Counted from the stretch's first letter, positions 29,188 through 37,843 are shown. The stretch: DNA of 64,000 nt from DATARH01 sp963847345 (GCA_963847345.1 CAWJZU010000034.1:76416-140415), one strand, 5' to 3'. The notes: a model not told the origin generated them from the letters alone. Program-made: numbers and translations.

Positions 29188-29658
29188 GTGAGCGAGAGCA
29201 CGCTGCTGCACGCGACCGCCGTCGCGATCGACGGGCACGCCGTGCTGCTGCGCGGCCCGTCGGGCTGCGGGAAATCGGATCTGGCGCTGCGGCTGATTGA
29301 CGCCGGGGCGTGTCTCATCGCCGATGATCAGAGCGAGCTGCGGCGGCGCGGCGATGTCCTGCTGGTGCACGCGCCGGTGACGATCGCCGGCCTCATTGAG
29401 GTGCGTGGCCTCGGCATCTTGCGGTTCGATACGCTGGCCGAGGCGCCGGTCCGGTTGATCGCGGATCTGGTGCCGGCCGACCGGATTGAACGCCTGCCGC
29501 CGCTTCGAACCATCGCGATCCTCGGCATAGCCGTCCCGCTGATCGAGATCGCGCCGTTCGAGGCCTCCGCCGCGGCGAAATTGCGCTTGGCGCTGCGCGC
29601 CCTTACCCACTCACCGGAAAACGACGGCAGCCGGTTGCCCGCTCTAATGCCCGAATAG
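29188..29658 (+). CDS. hprK: HPr kinase/phosphorylase, short alphaproteobacterial form
   Basis: HprK phosphorylates and dephosphorylates a serine of HPr in response to metabolites. The 156-residue product keeps only the catalytic domain: P-loop GPSGCGKSDLALRLID, LIADDQSELRRRGD and the EVRGLGILRF signature. It lacks the N-terminal domain of Firmicutes HprK, as usual for Alphaproteobacteria. The GTG at 29188 starts 10 bases after chvG. The phosphatase loop cannot be judged in detail from the sequence alone. Its target Ser is present in the HPr encoded at 30414. Confidence 0.9.
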   Translation: MSESTLLHATAVAIDGHAVLLRGPSGCGKSDLALRLIDAGACLIADDQSELRRRGDVLLVHAPVTIAGLIEVRGLGILRFDTLAEAPVRLIADLVPADRIERLPPLRTIAILGIAVPLIEIAPFEASAAAKLRLALRALTHSPENDGSRLPALMPE

Positions 29659-30009
29659 CGCCGTTTCCCGATTGCCGACGACCGGATGCCGACGCGGCAC
29701 TCCGTCGCGATGCCGCCTGTTTATCAAGCGTGATGACGGACGGCTCGTCCGGCGCTATACGAGTCGACCGAACCCCCATGCTTCCGCCGATCATCCCCCA
29801 TGTCTGGATCGGTGCAAGCGGCATACGGCCTTTGCCCTGCGTAGCAACAGTCCCGATTTCGAGATGACGAGTCTGATCTGCAGCGGCGGCGGCCTCGCCG
29901 CGGAGATGGCCATGGCGGTGGCAACACCGATCGCGGCCTGCCGGACCGGACGACGGATCGGCGAGAACGCCGAATCACGCGAGCGGCGGCCCTCAGCGAA
30001 GGGGTGTCG
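29659..30009. other. Gap where rapZ usually lies; no gene seen
   Basis: In many related genomes rapZ (yvcJ) sits between hprK and the EIIA gene. These 351 bases are too short for it, and I see neither its P-loop GxSGAGKS nor any other supported frame. A promoter for the PTS genes may lie here. Confidence 0.5.
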
Positions 30010-30417
30010 ATGATCGGCATGGTCTTGGTTACGCACGGGCGGCTGGCGGCCGAGTTCGTCGCCGCGCTGGAGCATGTGGTCGGGCCACAAAGCCAAGTCG
30101 CCGCCGTTTGTATCGGCCCGGAGGATGACATGGAACAGCGCCGGCAGGACATTCTGCGTTCGGTCCGCGAGGTCGATACCGGGGACGGCACCGTTCTGTT
30201 GACCGACATGTTCGGCGGCACGCCATCGAACCTCGCGATTTCGGTCATGGACCGCGGCAAGGTCGAGGTGATCGCCGGGGTCAATCTGCCGATGCTGATC
30301 AAGCTGGCCAGTCTGCGGCAGTCAGAAGGCCTTGAGCGCGCTGTTCTCGGGGCGCAGGAGGCCGGCCGAAAATACATCAACGTCGCCTCCCAGATCCTGG
30401 CGGATGCTCGCCGATGA
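30010..30417 (+). CDS. PTS EIIA component, mannose type
   Basis: This 135-residue protein accepts phosphate from HPr on a His near the N-terminus (His9 in MVLVTHGRLAAEFV) and has the fructose/mannose EIIA core with LLTDMFGGTPSNLAISVM and EVIAGVNLPMLIKLA. No EIIB, EIIC or EIID gene follows, so its role is probably regulatory, for example on kinases or potassium or carbon control, as proposed for alphaproteobacterial EIIA-Man. It overlaps the HPr gene by 4 bases (ATGA). Confidence 0.93.
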   Translation: MIGMVLVTHGRLAAEFVAALEHVVGPQSQVAAVCIGPEDDMEQRRQDILRSVREVDTGDGTVLLTDMFGGTPSNLAISVMDRGKVEVIAGVNLPMLIKLASLRQSEGLERAVLGAQEAGRKYINVASQILADARR

Positions 30418-30740
30418 ATTCTCAGGCGCATTTCGCGGCAATGGCTGCCATTGCTCCGAACGGCGACGTGGCCGCCCGCCGCCTCGTGAAGATCTGCAAT
30501 CAAAAGGGCCTGCACGCTCGCGCCGCCGCCCGCTTTGTCAAGACAGCATCGCAATTCGACGCGGAAGTGACGGTGCGCAAGAATGGCACCGCCGTTTCGG
30601 GGCGCTCGATCATGGGACTGATGATGCTGGCCGCGGCTTCGGGTACCGTCATTGAGGTCACAGCGACCGGACCGGGTGCCGCCGCGGCCGTTGAGGCGCT
30701 CGCGCGCCTGATCGAATGCAAGTTCGATGAGCAGGATTGA
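30414..30740 (+). CDS. ptsH: Phosphocarrier protein HPr
   Basis: HPr passes phosphate from EI to EIIA. The 108-residue protein has an N-terminal extension of about 20 residues before the core; the EI-phosphorylated His is His34 in KGLHARAAARFV and the HprK-target Ser is Ser65 in SGRSIMGLMML. Overlaps with the EIIA gene (4 bases) and with ptsI (14 bases) show tight coupling. The presence of both phosphosites fits the nearby hprK. Confidence 0.94.
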   Translation: MNSQAHFAAMAAIAPNGDVAARRLVKICNQKGLHARAAARFVKTASQFDAEVTVRKNGTAVSGRSIMGLMMLAAASGTVIEVTATGPGAAAAVEALARLIECKFDEQD

Positions 30741-32532
30741 CGAGATCGACAGGACCGAGGGAACGGCGGCACCCAGAGAACACCGGCTGACCGGCATCGG
30801 CGTATCGCCCGGTATCGCGATCGGCCCGGCCTATGTCGGCGAGCGCGGCGATCTGCCGGTCGAGGAAACCCCGATCGACGAAGCGAGGATCGAGGCCGAA
30901 CGCGCCCGGTTCGCCGAGGCCGTAGCGGTTTCGGCCAAACAGCTGCGCAAGCTCCGGACGCGCGCCACAGCGCTGCCCGGTTCGGCGGCCGACGAGATCG
31001 GGTATCTGCTCGACGCGCATCTCGCGATGCTGGCGAACTCGCGGCTCGTGCGTGGCGTAAATCAGCGCATTGCCCGCCAGCGCATCAACGCCGAGCGTGC
31101 GATCCAGCTCGAAATCGAGGAGATCGGCAAGTCGTTCGCGGCGATCGGCGACCCGTATCTCGCGGCCCGCATTGACGATATCCGCGTAGTCGGGACGCGG
31201 CTGATCCGCAATCTGCTCAAGAAACCTTACATCGCCTATTCCTCGCTGACCGGCGGCGCGATCATCCTCGCCGACGAGATTACGCCCGGCGACACGGCGC
31301 TGATGGACCCGCGTCGGATCGGCGGCTTCGCGGCCGAATTCGGCGGACCGGACGGCCATACCGCGATCCTGGCGCGCGCTCTGGGGTTACCCGCCGTGCT
31401 GGCGGTCCCGGCGCTGCTCGAATGGGCACGGGCCGGCGCGCCGGTTCTGGTCGACGGGACCGAGGGCGTCGTCATTATCGATCCCAGCCCGGACACCGTC
31501 GAGGAATACCGCGCCCGGCGCGAGGAGCTGACCCGCGAACGCCGGGCGCTGGCGCGGCTGCGGCGGGTCCCGGCGGTGACTCGCGACGGGGTCGAGATCG
31601 TGCTCGAAGCCAATCTCGAACTGCCCGTCGAACTGGAACACGCGATTGCCAACGGCGCGATGGGGCTGGGACTGGTCCGTACCGAGTTCCTCTACATGAA
31701 CCGCGAGGAATTGCCGAGCGAGGACGAGCAGTACGAGTTTTTCGCGAGCCTCGTGCGCGGCATGGAAGGCCGTCCGGTGACATTGCGCACCCTCGATGTC
31801 GGCGGCGACAAGCTGCCCGCTGCGCTGGCCGGCTACGCCGCGTCGGACAGCGCCAACCCGGCGCTGGGGCTGCGCGCGATCCGCCTGTCGCTGCGCGAGC
31901 GCCGGTTGCTCGACACGCAGCTCGCGGCAATGCTGCGCGCCGCCAATCATGGCCCCGTGCGCGTCCTGCTGCCGCTGGTCTCGACGCTGGCCGAGCTGGT
32001 GCGCACGCGCGAGGCGCTGGAGCAGGTGGCGCGGCGGCTGCGCCGCCGCAACGTGCCGATCCCGGAGGAGTTGCCGCCGCTCGGCGCGATGATCGAGGTG
32101 CCGGGGGCGGCGCTGGCGGCCGACGCGCTGGCCGGCGAAGCGGACTTTTTCGCGATCGGCACCAACGACCTGATCCAGTACACGCTGGCGATCGACCGCA
32201 CCGACGAGCAGGTCGCCTATCTGTTCACGCCGCTGCACCCGGCGGTCTTGCGGCTGATCCAGTTCGCGGTCGAGGCGGCGGAGCGGCGTGGCATCCCGGT
32301 CAGCGTGTGCGGCGAGATGGCCGGCAACCCGCGCTATGCGGCGCTGTTGCTGGGCCTGGGGCTGCGCGAGTTGTCGATGTCGCCGCGCAACATCCCGCGC
32401 GTCAAGCAGCGTATCCGCAACCTCGACATGGTGGCCGCGACACGGCGGGCGCGCGCGATACTCGACCAGGCCGACACCGAGCGCGTCGCCGCGCTGCTCG
32501 ACGACTTCAACGCCAGCCTCGAGCCGGCCTAG
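30727..32532 (+). CDS. ptsI: PTS enzyme I
   Basis: Enzyme I takes phosphate from phosphoenolpyruvate and gives it to HPr. The 601-residue protein starts MSRIDEIDRTEGTA and lacks the GAF domain of PtsP. The active-site His is in GGPDGHTAILARALGLPAV, a variant of the usual GGRTSHTAI. The PEP-binding barrel shows GLGLVRTEFLYMNREELP, TLDVGGDKLPA, IGTNDLIQYTLAIDR and the catalytic Cys in VSVCGEMAGN. It ends the PTS block; a repeat-rich gap follows. Confidence 0.95.
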   Translation: MSRIDEIDRTEGTAAPREHRLTGIGVSPGIAIGPAYVGERGDLPVEETPIDEARIEAERARFAEAVAVSAKQLRKLRTRATALPGSAADEIGYLLDAHLAMLANSRLVRGVNQRIARQRINAERAIQLEIEEIGKSFAAIGDPYLAARIDDIRVVGTRLIRNLLKKPYIAYSSLTGGAIILADEITPGDTALMDPRRIGGFAAEFGGPDGHTAILARALGLPAVLAVPALLEWARAGAPVLVDGTEGVVIIDPSPDTVEEYRARREELTRERRALARLRRVPAVTRDGVEIVLEANLELPVELEHAIANGAMGLGLVRTEFLYMNREELPSEDEQYEFFASLVRGMEGRPVTLRTLDVGGDKLPAALAGYAASDSANPALGLRAIRLSLRERRLLDTQLAAMLRAANHGPVRVLLPLVSTLAELVRTREALEQVARRLRRRNVPIPEELPPLGAMIEVPGAALAADALAGEADFFAIGTNDLIQYTLAIDRTDEQVAYLFTPLHPAVLRLIQFAVEAAERRGIPVSVCGEMAGNPRYAALLLGLGLRELSMSPRNIPRVKQRIRNLDMVAATRRARAILDQADTERVAALLDDFNASLEPA

Positions 32533-33036
32533 CCCCGGATTTCCCTGCCAGCAGGGAAAATTCGCGGCGGGGCCGGCGGAAGCATATGAAAACGCTCGTC
32601 TTCTTAGGAAATTCCCGCGATCGGGCAGGGAATTTCTTGTCGCGGAACAGGGAATTTCGCGGCAGGAGCTGGGTATTTCGCGTCGCGTATCAGGAATTCC
32701 TCCGGATCATCCCTATCCTCGCCGCATCAGGCCGTCAACGCCGACGACGAACGGCATTTACGGCTCCGAGACGCGTACGCGCAAAAATCGGCTTGGAGAG
32801 GCGATCATTCTCTATCAATGTCGGGCTGAAGCCGCACGCCCAGGTCAAGACGAGATGGCCCGCTTCATGGCCGAGGTCGCGCCCTTCTTCGAGCGCGGCG
32901 TCGACCGACCTGCTCTCTCCGCCGGTATCGCGGCATGGCCAGGCTTGGCTGTGGGGGCAACATCTTACTGTCACCGCGGCGCGGTTCACGCGACCAGCGG
33001 CATCAACGGCGCGAGCCTGTTTCCTGCCCGGCCGCC
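32533..33036. repeat. Repeat-rich gap with CAGGGAATTTC units, copy 1
   Basis: From about 32537 to 32700 the sequence holds repeated and inverted CAGGGAATTTC-type units, such as CAGGGAATTTCGCGGCAGG, interleaved with GCGGAA spacers. A related block lies at 46740-46910. From 32700 to 33036 I see no gene: the open frames there lack ribosome sites and protein-like composition. No RNA gene is recognised. Confidence 0.5.
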
Positions 33037-33363
33037 TTACCGCCGGATCGCGATCTCGCGCGGCAATCGCCCCGGCGGTTTCGAAACGGCCGCTCCATCG
33101 GTCTCGCGTGCTGACGGAGCACGGGTCCAACGCATACCGGCGCCCTCAGGATTGGTGCCTTGTACCCCTCCCCCGAACGCTGCCGCGAAGCTTGCGGCGT
33201 GATCCCAGTTCTTGAAATCGATGCGAAATGCCAACCCGGGACATCCCGAGCAGCAATCAAACCGCTCCGTTTCGATCCGCTTATGGTCAAGCCAAGCCCG
33301 CATGCCGATCATGGCGCCAGACAAATCGCCGTCAAAACAACGGAGTTCAACGACAAAGGTCAT
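33037..33363 (-). CDS. Small hypothetical protein (108 aa)
   Basis: This starts MTFVVELRCFDGDLSGAMIG with AGGG upstream. The first 65 residues look like a compact domain (strand, helix WLDHKRIETERF, strand LAFRIDFKNWDHAASFAAAF); the remainder is a disordered, Arg-rich tail that may be readthrough-like extension. It resembles small uncharacterised proteins I have seen in Alphaproteobacteria but cannot name. It is an orphan between repeats and another orphan. Confidence 0.55.
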   Translation of the reverse strand: MTFVVELRCFDGDLSGAMIGMRAWLDHKRIETERFDCCSGCPGLAFRIDFKNWDHAASFAAAFGGGVQGTNPEGAGMRWTRAPSARETDGAAVSKPPGRLPREIAIRR

Positions 33364-33433
33364 TTCAGACCCTCTTCTCGGCGTTTCTGCTGCCGAAAGT
33401 TGATCGATCAGCGGCGCGTTCCATTGATCTGGA

Positions 33434-33877
33434 TCAATTCAATGGGTGCTCCAGACGCGCGGCTTCGGCATCGAGGTCATCGGCCGTCAGGAGCCGGGCC
33501 TCCCAGATGACGGGGTTTCCCGCGCGCTCGGCAAAGCTCCGATACCATGTGGCGAGTTCGCGCAGCGTGCGGCGGCCGTTGGGGCCCTGTTTCACTTCGT
33601 CGAGCTTGAGCTGCATGGTTCGCTTCTCGTCCGCAGCCGCATCAGAGCCGAAAATCGACCGATAGCGCTCAATATTCATCGAGGTTTCAGGCGGGTTTTC
33701 CTTTGTTCTGGCGATCGCTTCTGCCCGCTGTGCCAGTTGGAACGAAAGTGCAGCCAGTTCTCTCTTTATTTCCAGATCAGAGATTGTCTGTGCTATCTTT
33801 ATCAGTCGGCGCGTCTCGCCGCGCAGATACTCCGGATCATCTAAGGGATCACGATTGTTGGGCGGCCCTCGGTTCAT
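33434..33877 (-). CDS. Hypothetical protein (147 aa)
   Basis: This protein starts MNRGPPNNRDPLDDPEYLRG with a clear GGAGGG site 8 bases upstream. It is mainly helical: RRLIKIAQTISDLEIKRELA and SFQLAQRAEAIARTKENP look like a two-helix hairpin. Local base composition is lower in G+C than the PTS genes. No signal peptide or known motif is visible. I do not recognise the family; similar small helical proteins are frequent in rhizobia-like genomes. Confidence 0.62.
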   Translation of the reverse strand: MNRGPPNNRDPLDDPEYLRGETRRLIKIAQTISDLEIKRELAALSFQLAQRAEAIARTKENPPETSMNIERYRSIFGSDAAADEKRTMQLKLDEVKQGPNGRRTLRELATWYRSFAERAGNPVIWEARLLTADDLDAEAARLEHPLN

Positions 33878-33998
33878 AGGGAACCCTCCGAGGCCAACAG
33901 GGTACCCCTGACCGGGGTACCTCTATGGCTCGCGCGAGCTTAAATTAATTACCCTTCCGGGTGCAATGGATTATCGCAGGTTTAATGTAACTGCCTCT

Positions 33999-34304
33999 TT
34001 ATTGTAACAAACCTAACGCAATCATCGGCGGTGTCTCGCGACGGCTTGGCGGAGAGTCGACCAGCGCGGCCGCTTCCTCGGCATTCTCGCAGCAGAGTCG
34101 AATTGTGTCCCAGCCCAAGCGCCACAACATATCGGCCGCACGATGCTGATGAGTGCCCGTTATCCATAACCACCCGATTTCACATCGGGCGTAGGAGAGA
34201 TTGACTCTTACTCGGCAATAGATGCCTGAGACCGGACGCTGGTGCCCGATAACGGCCAGCTTTTGACTCCATTGCATCGGGCTCTGCGGCCTTTTCGCTT
34301 GCAT
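33999..34304 (-). CDS. Hypothetical protein (101 aa), low confidence
   Basis: This starts MQAKRPQSPMQWSQKLAVIG and contains several Trp and Cys residues (CEIGWLWITGTHQHRAADML). The open frame continues upstream to 34454 but overlaps the ahcY start and its operator, so the ATG at 34304 is preferred; it lies next to a palindrome at 34313-34328 that could control it together with ahcY. No family is recognised. Confidence 0.4.
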   Translation of the reverse strand: MQAKRPQSPMQWSQKLAVIGHQRPVSGIYCRVRVNLSYARCEIGWLWITGTHQHRAADMLWRLGWDTIRLCCENAEEAAALVDSPPSRRETPPMIALGLLQ

Positions 34305-34312
34305 ATTCCGAT

Positions 34313-34328
34313 ATAAAGATATCTTTAT
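34313..34328. promoter_or_regulatory. 16-bp perfect palindrome, candidate SahR/SamR-type operator
   Basis: ATAAAGATATCTTTAT is a perfect 16-bp palindrome 112 bases before ahcY and 8 bases from the divergent ORF start. It is AT-rich in a GC-rich setting. Its GATATC core resembles sites reported for the ArsR-type methionine-cycle repressors SahR/SamR, which control ahcY in Proteobacteria; I give this from memory, so the regulator is an inference. Confidence 0.55.
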
Positions 34329-34440
34329 GTCCTGTAGATCAGCGCGTTGGGGCGCGTCGGCTGAGACGTCGGTCGCGGGATCGGCGGGGAGGGCGCGGCG
34401 CATCCGGCCATGACGATTTCCCGGGGAAGAGAGTTTAGCG

Positions 34441-35736
34441 ATGCCCGAGTTCACCGACTACAAGGTTGCCGATATTGGCCTCGCGGATTGGGGGCGGCGG
34501 GAGATTGCGATCGCCGAGACCGAGATGCCGGGATTGATGGCGCTGCGCGACGAGTTCGGGGCGAGGAAGCCGCTTTCCGGGGCGCGGATTGTCGGGTGTC
34601 TGCACATGACGATCCAGACGGCGGTGCTGATCGAGACGCTGATGGAACTCGGCGCGACGGTGCGGTGGTCGTCGTGCAACATCTTTTCGACGCAGGACCA
34701 GGCGGCGGCGGCGATCGCGGCGCGCGGCATCCCGGTCTTTGCCTGGAAGGGCGAGAGCGAGGAGGAATACGAATGGTGCATCGAGCAGACCCTCAGGGGG
34801 CCGGACGGCTGGACGCCGAACATGGTGCTCGACGACGGCGGCGACGCGACGCAGGTGATCCACGACCGCTATCCGGAGATATTGCGCGACATCCGCGGCA
34901 TCTCCGAGGAGACGACGACCGGGGTCAACCGGCTCTATGAAATGATGAAGGAGGGGACGCTGAAGGCGCCGGCTTTCAACGTCAACGACAGCGTCACGAA
35001 GTCGAAATTCGACAATCTCTACGGCTGCCGCGAGAGCCTGGTGGACGGTATCAAGCGCGCCACCGACGTGATGGTCGCCGGCAAGATCGCGCTCGTGTGC
35101 GGCTTCGGCAATGTCGGCAAGGGTTCGGCGGCGAGCCTCCGCAGCCAGGGCGCGCGCGTCATGGTGACCGAGGTCGATCCGATCTGTGCCTTGCAGGCGG
35201 CGATGGAGGGGTACGAGGTCACGACGATGGAGGACGCCGCGCCGCGCGCCGACATCTTTGTCACCGCGACCGGCAATGTTGATGTCATCACGCTCGACCA
35301 CATGCGGCAGATGAAGGACCGCGCGATCGTCTGCAACATCGGCCATTTCGACAGCGAGATCCAGATTGACTCGCTGCGCAATTATCAATGGGAAGAGGTC
35401 AAGCCGCAGGTCGACGAGGTCGTGTTTCCGGACGGCAAGCGCCTTATTGTGCTGGCCAAGGGGCGGCTGGTGAACCTCGGCTGTGCCACCGGCCACCCGA
35501 GCTTTGTGATGAGCGCGTCGTTCACCAACCAGGTGCTGGCGCAGATCGAGCTGTGGACCAATCACGGCCAGTACGAAAACAAGGTCTATGTATTGCCGAA
35601 GCATTTGGACGAGAAGGTCGCGGCGCTGCATCTGGACAAGCTCGGCGCCAAGCTGACGCAGCTGAACCCGAAACAGGCCGATTATCTCGGCGTCGCAGGA
35701 CACGGGCCGTTCAAGCCGGATTATTACCGGTATTGA
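34441..35736 (+). CDS. ahcY: Adenosylhomocysteinase
   Basis: AhcY splits S-adenosylhomocysteine into adenosine and homocysteine and keeps the methylation cycle running. The 431-residue protein shows GCLHMTIQTAVLIETL, SSCNIFSTQDQAAAAI, the NAD motif VCGFGNVGKGSA, CNIGHFDSEI and the C-terminal KPDYYRY that closes the active site of the neighbour subunit. It follows the PTS block with a gap of 1.9 kb of accessory DNA; in related genomes it directly follows the HPr/EI genes. A palindromic operator lies upstream. Confidence 0.97.
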   Translation: MPEFTDYKVADIGLADWGRREIAIAETEMPGLMALRDEFGARKPLSGARIVGCLHMTIQTAVLIETLMELGATVRWSSCNIFSTQDQAAAAIAARGIPVFAWKGESEEEYEWCIEQTLRGPDGWTPNMVLDDGGDATQVIHDRYPEILRDIRGISEETTTGVNRLYEMMKEGTLKAPAFNVNDSVTKSKFDNLYGCRESLVDGIKRATDVMVAGKIALVCGFGNVGKGSAASLRSQGARVMVTEVDPICALQAAMEGYEVTTMEDAAPRADIFVTATGNVDVITLDHMRQMKDRAIVCNIGHFDSEIQIDSLRNYQWEEVKPQVDEVVFPDGKRLIVLAKGRLVNLGCATGHPSFVMSASFTNQVLAQIELWTNHGQYENKVYVLPKHLDEKVAALHLDKLGAKLTQLNPKQADYLGVAGHGPFKPDYYRY

Positions 35737-35760
35737 TCGATCGGGGGGTGCGGGCCGATT

Positions 35761-35849
35761 GTAGAATGGGCTGAACGAAGAGAAGCCCATCACCTTGCCG
35801 CTTCACCGCATGGGCTTCCCCGGCTTTCGCCGGGGTCAGCCCATCCTAC
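35761..35849. repeat. Dispersed ~90-base inverted-repeat element, copy 2
   Basis: The element starts GTAGAATGGGCTGAACG and ends CAGCCCATCCTAC, with the internal block CCGGCTTTCGCCGGGG that can form a hairpin. Ends and internal block mirror the element at 9089-9180. It sits right after ahcY and may also end its transcript. Confidence 0.6.
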
Positions 35850-35900
35850 GATCCCTCGATCTTGTTATTGTGGGCCAAATTCCGTCTTGGAGGCCGCCAG

Positions 35901-36947
35901 ATGCAAACCGTCGATCCGATGACCGCGCCGAACCCGCATCTGGCGGCCCGGCCGGATTGGCTGGCGCTGCGGCGGGAGGAAATCCTCGAACCGGAACTGC
36001 CGATCGTTGATCCGCACCATCATCTGGTCGATCGCGCCAATACCGGGCGCTATTTGCTGCCCGAGCTGCTCAAGGACACGAATACCGGGCACAACATCGT
36101 CGCGACCGTGTATCTCGAATGGCTATCGATGTACCGGCAGGACGGGCCGGCCGAGATGCGGCCCGTCGGCGAGATCGAGTTCGCGAACGGTGTCGCGGCG
36201 ATGGCCGCCTCGGGACAGTACGGCAAGACACGGGTCTGCGCCGGTATTGTCGGGCACGCCGATCTAATGCTCGGGGCGCGGGTCGAGCCGGTGCTGGAGG
36301 CGATGATCGCGGCCGGCGGCGGGCGGTTTCGCGGCATCCGCTTTATCACGGCCTCGCACCCGGACGAGGCGGCGCGCGGCTCGTCGGTCAACCGCCCGGC
36401 CGGCCTGTTGATGGAGCCGAAGCTGCGCGAAGGGTTTGCCAAGCTGCATCCGCTCGGGCTCAGCTTCGATGCCTGGATGTATTTCACGCAGCTTCACGAA
36501 CTCGCCGATCTGGCGCGAGCGTTTCCGGCGACCCCGATCGTCTTGAACCATGTCGGCGGCGCGATCGGGATCGGACCCTATGCCGGCAAGCGCGACGAGG
36601 TTTTTTCGCAATGGCGCCGCGGCATCGAGGAGGTCGCAAGCTGCCCGAACGTGTTCGTTAAGCTCGGCGGGCTGGGGATGCGGCTGTTCGGCTTCGACGT
36701 GCACACGGGGGAAATGCCGCCCAGCTCCGAACAGCTCGCGGCGGCGTGGCGACCTTATATCGAAACCTGCATCGCCGCGTTCGGCCCCGAGCGCGCGATG
36801 TTCGAAAGCAATTTCCCCGTTGACAAGGGAAGCGGCAGCTATCCGGTGTTCTGGAACGCGTTCAAGCGCATCGCCGCGGGCTATACGGCCGGCGAGAAGG
36901 AAACGCTGTTCGCCGGCACTGCCGGCCGTTTCTATCGGCTCGACTGA
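35901..36947 (+). CDS. Amidohydrolase-2 family metal-dependent hydrolase
   Basis: This 348-residue TIM-barrel protein shows the metal-binding LPIVDPHHHLVDR near the N-terminus, GFRI-like FRGIRFITASHP, the PIVLNHVGGAIG motif supplying a metal-ligand His, and MFESNFPVDKGS with the late Asp region. The group includes lactonases and decarboxylases such as 2-pyrone-4,6-dicarboxylate lactonase-like enzymes. The ATG at 35901 follows TTGGAGG. It belongs to the set of three amidohydrolase-2 genes in the window. Confidence 0.86.
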   Translation: MQTVDPMTAPNPHLAARPDWLALRREEILEPELPIVDPHHHLVDRANTGRYLLPELLKDTNTGHNIVATVYLEWLSMYRQDGPAEMRPVGEIEFANGVAAMAASGQYGKTRVCAGIVGHADLMLGARVEPVLEAMIAAGGGRFRGIRFITASHPDEAARGSSVNRPAGLLMEPKLREGFAKLHPLGLSFDAWMYFTQLHELADLARAFPATPIVLNHVGGAIGIGPYAGKRDEVFSQWRRGIEEVASCPNVFVKLGGLGMRLFGFDVHTGEMPPSSEQLAAAWRPYIETCIAAFGPERAMFESNFPVDKGSGSYPVFWNAFKRIAAGYTAGEKETLFAGTAGRFYRLD

Positions 36948-37361
36948 GCGCGCGGGCTGACCCAACCTGATCCGGGCACTGCGCCGGCACGACAATGGCC
37001 GGAAGATCGGCGTGGTCTGATCGGGCGGCGTCGGAGCGATGAATATGACGGCGGCTCGGCGCATTCATGCGTCCCGTGAGTATTCCAACCGGGTTATGGC
37101 GGGCTCGTTGGGAAGGGTCGGCGCCATCCTCTCGGGAACTGCGCGACGAATAGGCGGTGCCGCGGGCCCGCTACATGGCCTCAAACGATCGCGGCCGTTG
37201 CGCGACGTATCCTCAAGCGGCCCGCTGTGGCCGCCCGATACCGCCGGCCAACCCCGCCGGAGAGCGCGACAACGCCGCCGCTCCCACACCACGTCCAGGG
37301 ACACGATCGTCGGCGAGCCGATGCCGCGAGGGCACGAGCGAACGGGACCTCGCCATCAACG
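36948..37361. other. Intergenic region, no gene seen
   Basis: These 414 bases lie between convergent genes. Several overlapping short frames are open, as expected in high-GC DNA, but none has a ribosome site and protein-like composition. No RNA gene or clear terminator is seen. Confidence 0.45.
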
Positions 37362-37742
37362 TCACGGTTGCATCGCGCCAGGGTAGCCCGGCGGCGCCAC
37401 GTAGCCCGGAAAGTCGGGGTTGTAGCCGATCGGCTGGGGAGCGGGTGGGCCGTAGGCCTGCGGCGGAGGCGGTGGAGGCGGATATCCCGGAGGGGGCGGG
37501 TATCCCGGAGGGGGCGGTGTCGTTGCCGCCCCGATCACCGCGCCGGTCGCGCCGCCAACCGCGGCCCCGATCGCGGCCCCTCTGCCTCCTCCGGCAGCCG
37601 CGCCGATAGCCGCGCCGGTCCCCGCTCCTAGCAGGCCGCCGCCGACGGCGCGCTGCCCCGGGTCGTACGGGTTCGTGCAGCCCGACAGACCGAGCACCAG
37701 GACGAGCCCGGCGGCGGCCGCGCCGAGCGTGGATTTGTGCAT
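37362..37742 (-). CDS. Glycine-zipper lipoprotein
   Basis: This 126-residue outer-membrane-type lipoprotein has a signal peptide ending in LSGC (lipid on that Cys), then a Gly/Ala-rich zipper with repeated GAAIGAA units (about residues 35-75) like the YMGG/17-kDa antigen group, and a Pro/Tyr-rich tail with PPPGYP repeats. The start at 37742 has an AGGGGCG site. Such proteins insert into or stabilise the envelope; the exact role is unknown. Confidence 0.85.
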   Translation of the reverse strand: MHKSTLGAAAAGLVLVLGLSGCTNPYDPGQRAVGGGLLGAGTGAAIGAAAGGGRGAAIGAAVGGATGAVIGAATTPPPPGYPPPPGYPPPPPPPQAYGPPAPQPIGYNPDFPGYVAPPGYPGAMQP

Positions 37743-37843
37743 CGAGACGCCCCTGTTAGAAGTTGATCGCCGCGAGGTATACGCGCGCGACAGAAATTCG
37801 TCCCCGCGGCAATGGCAGGTTTCGGGGTGAGGGGCGTTTCGCC

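Noticed and set aside
29659..30009. Degenerate rapZ between hprK and the EIIA gene
   Set aside because: No P-loop or C-terminal rapZ-like segment is readable in any frame.
32735..33130. 131-codon leftward open frame in the repeat-rich gap
   Set aside because: It overlaps the better supported 33037-33363 frame, lacks a ribosome site and has shadow-like composition.
34329..34440. SAH or SAM riboswitch in the ahcY leader
   Set aside because: The leader has GC-rich hairpin potential, but I do not find the conserved SAH-riboswitch core; the upstream palindrome is a better regulatory candidate.
37039..37386. 115-codon plus-strand frame between convergent genes
   Set aside because: It overlaps the end of the glycine-zipper gene, has no ribosome site and its composition is not protein-like.
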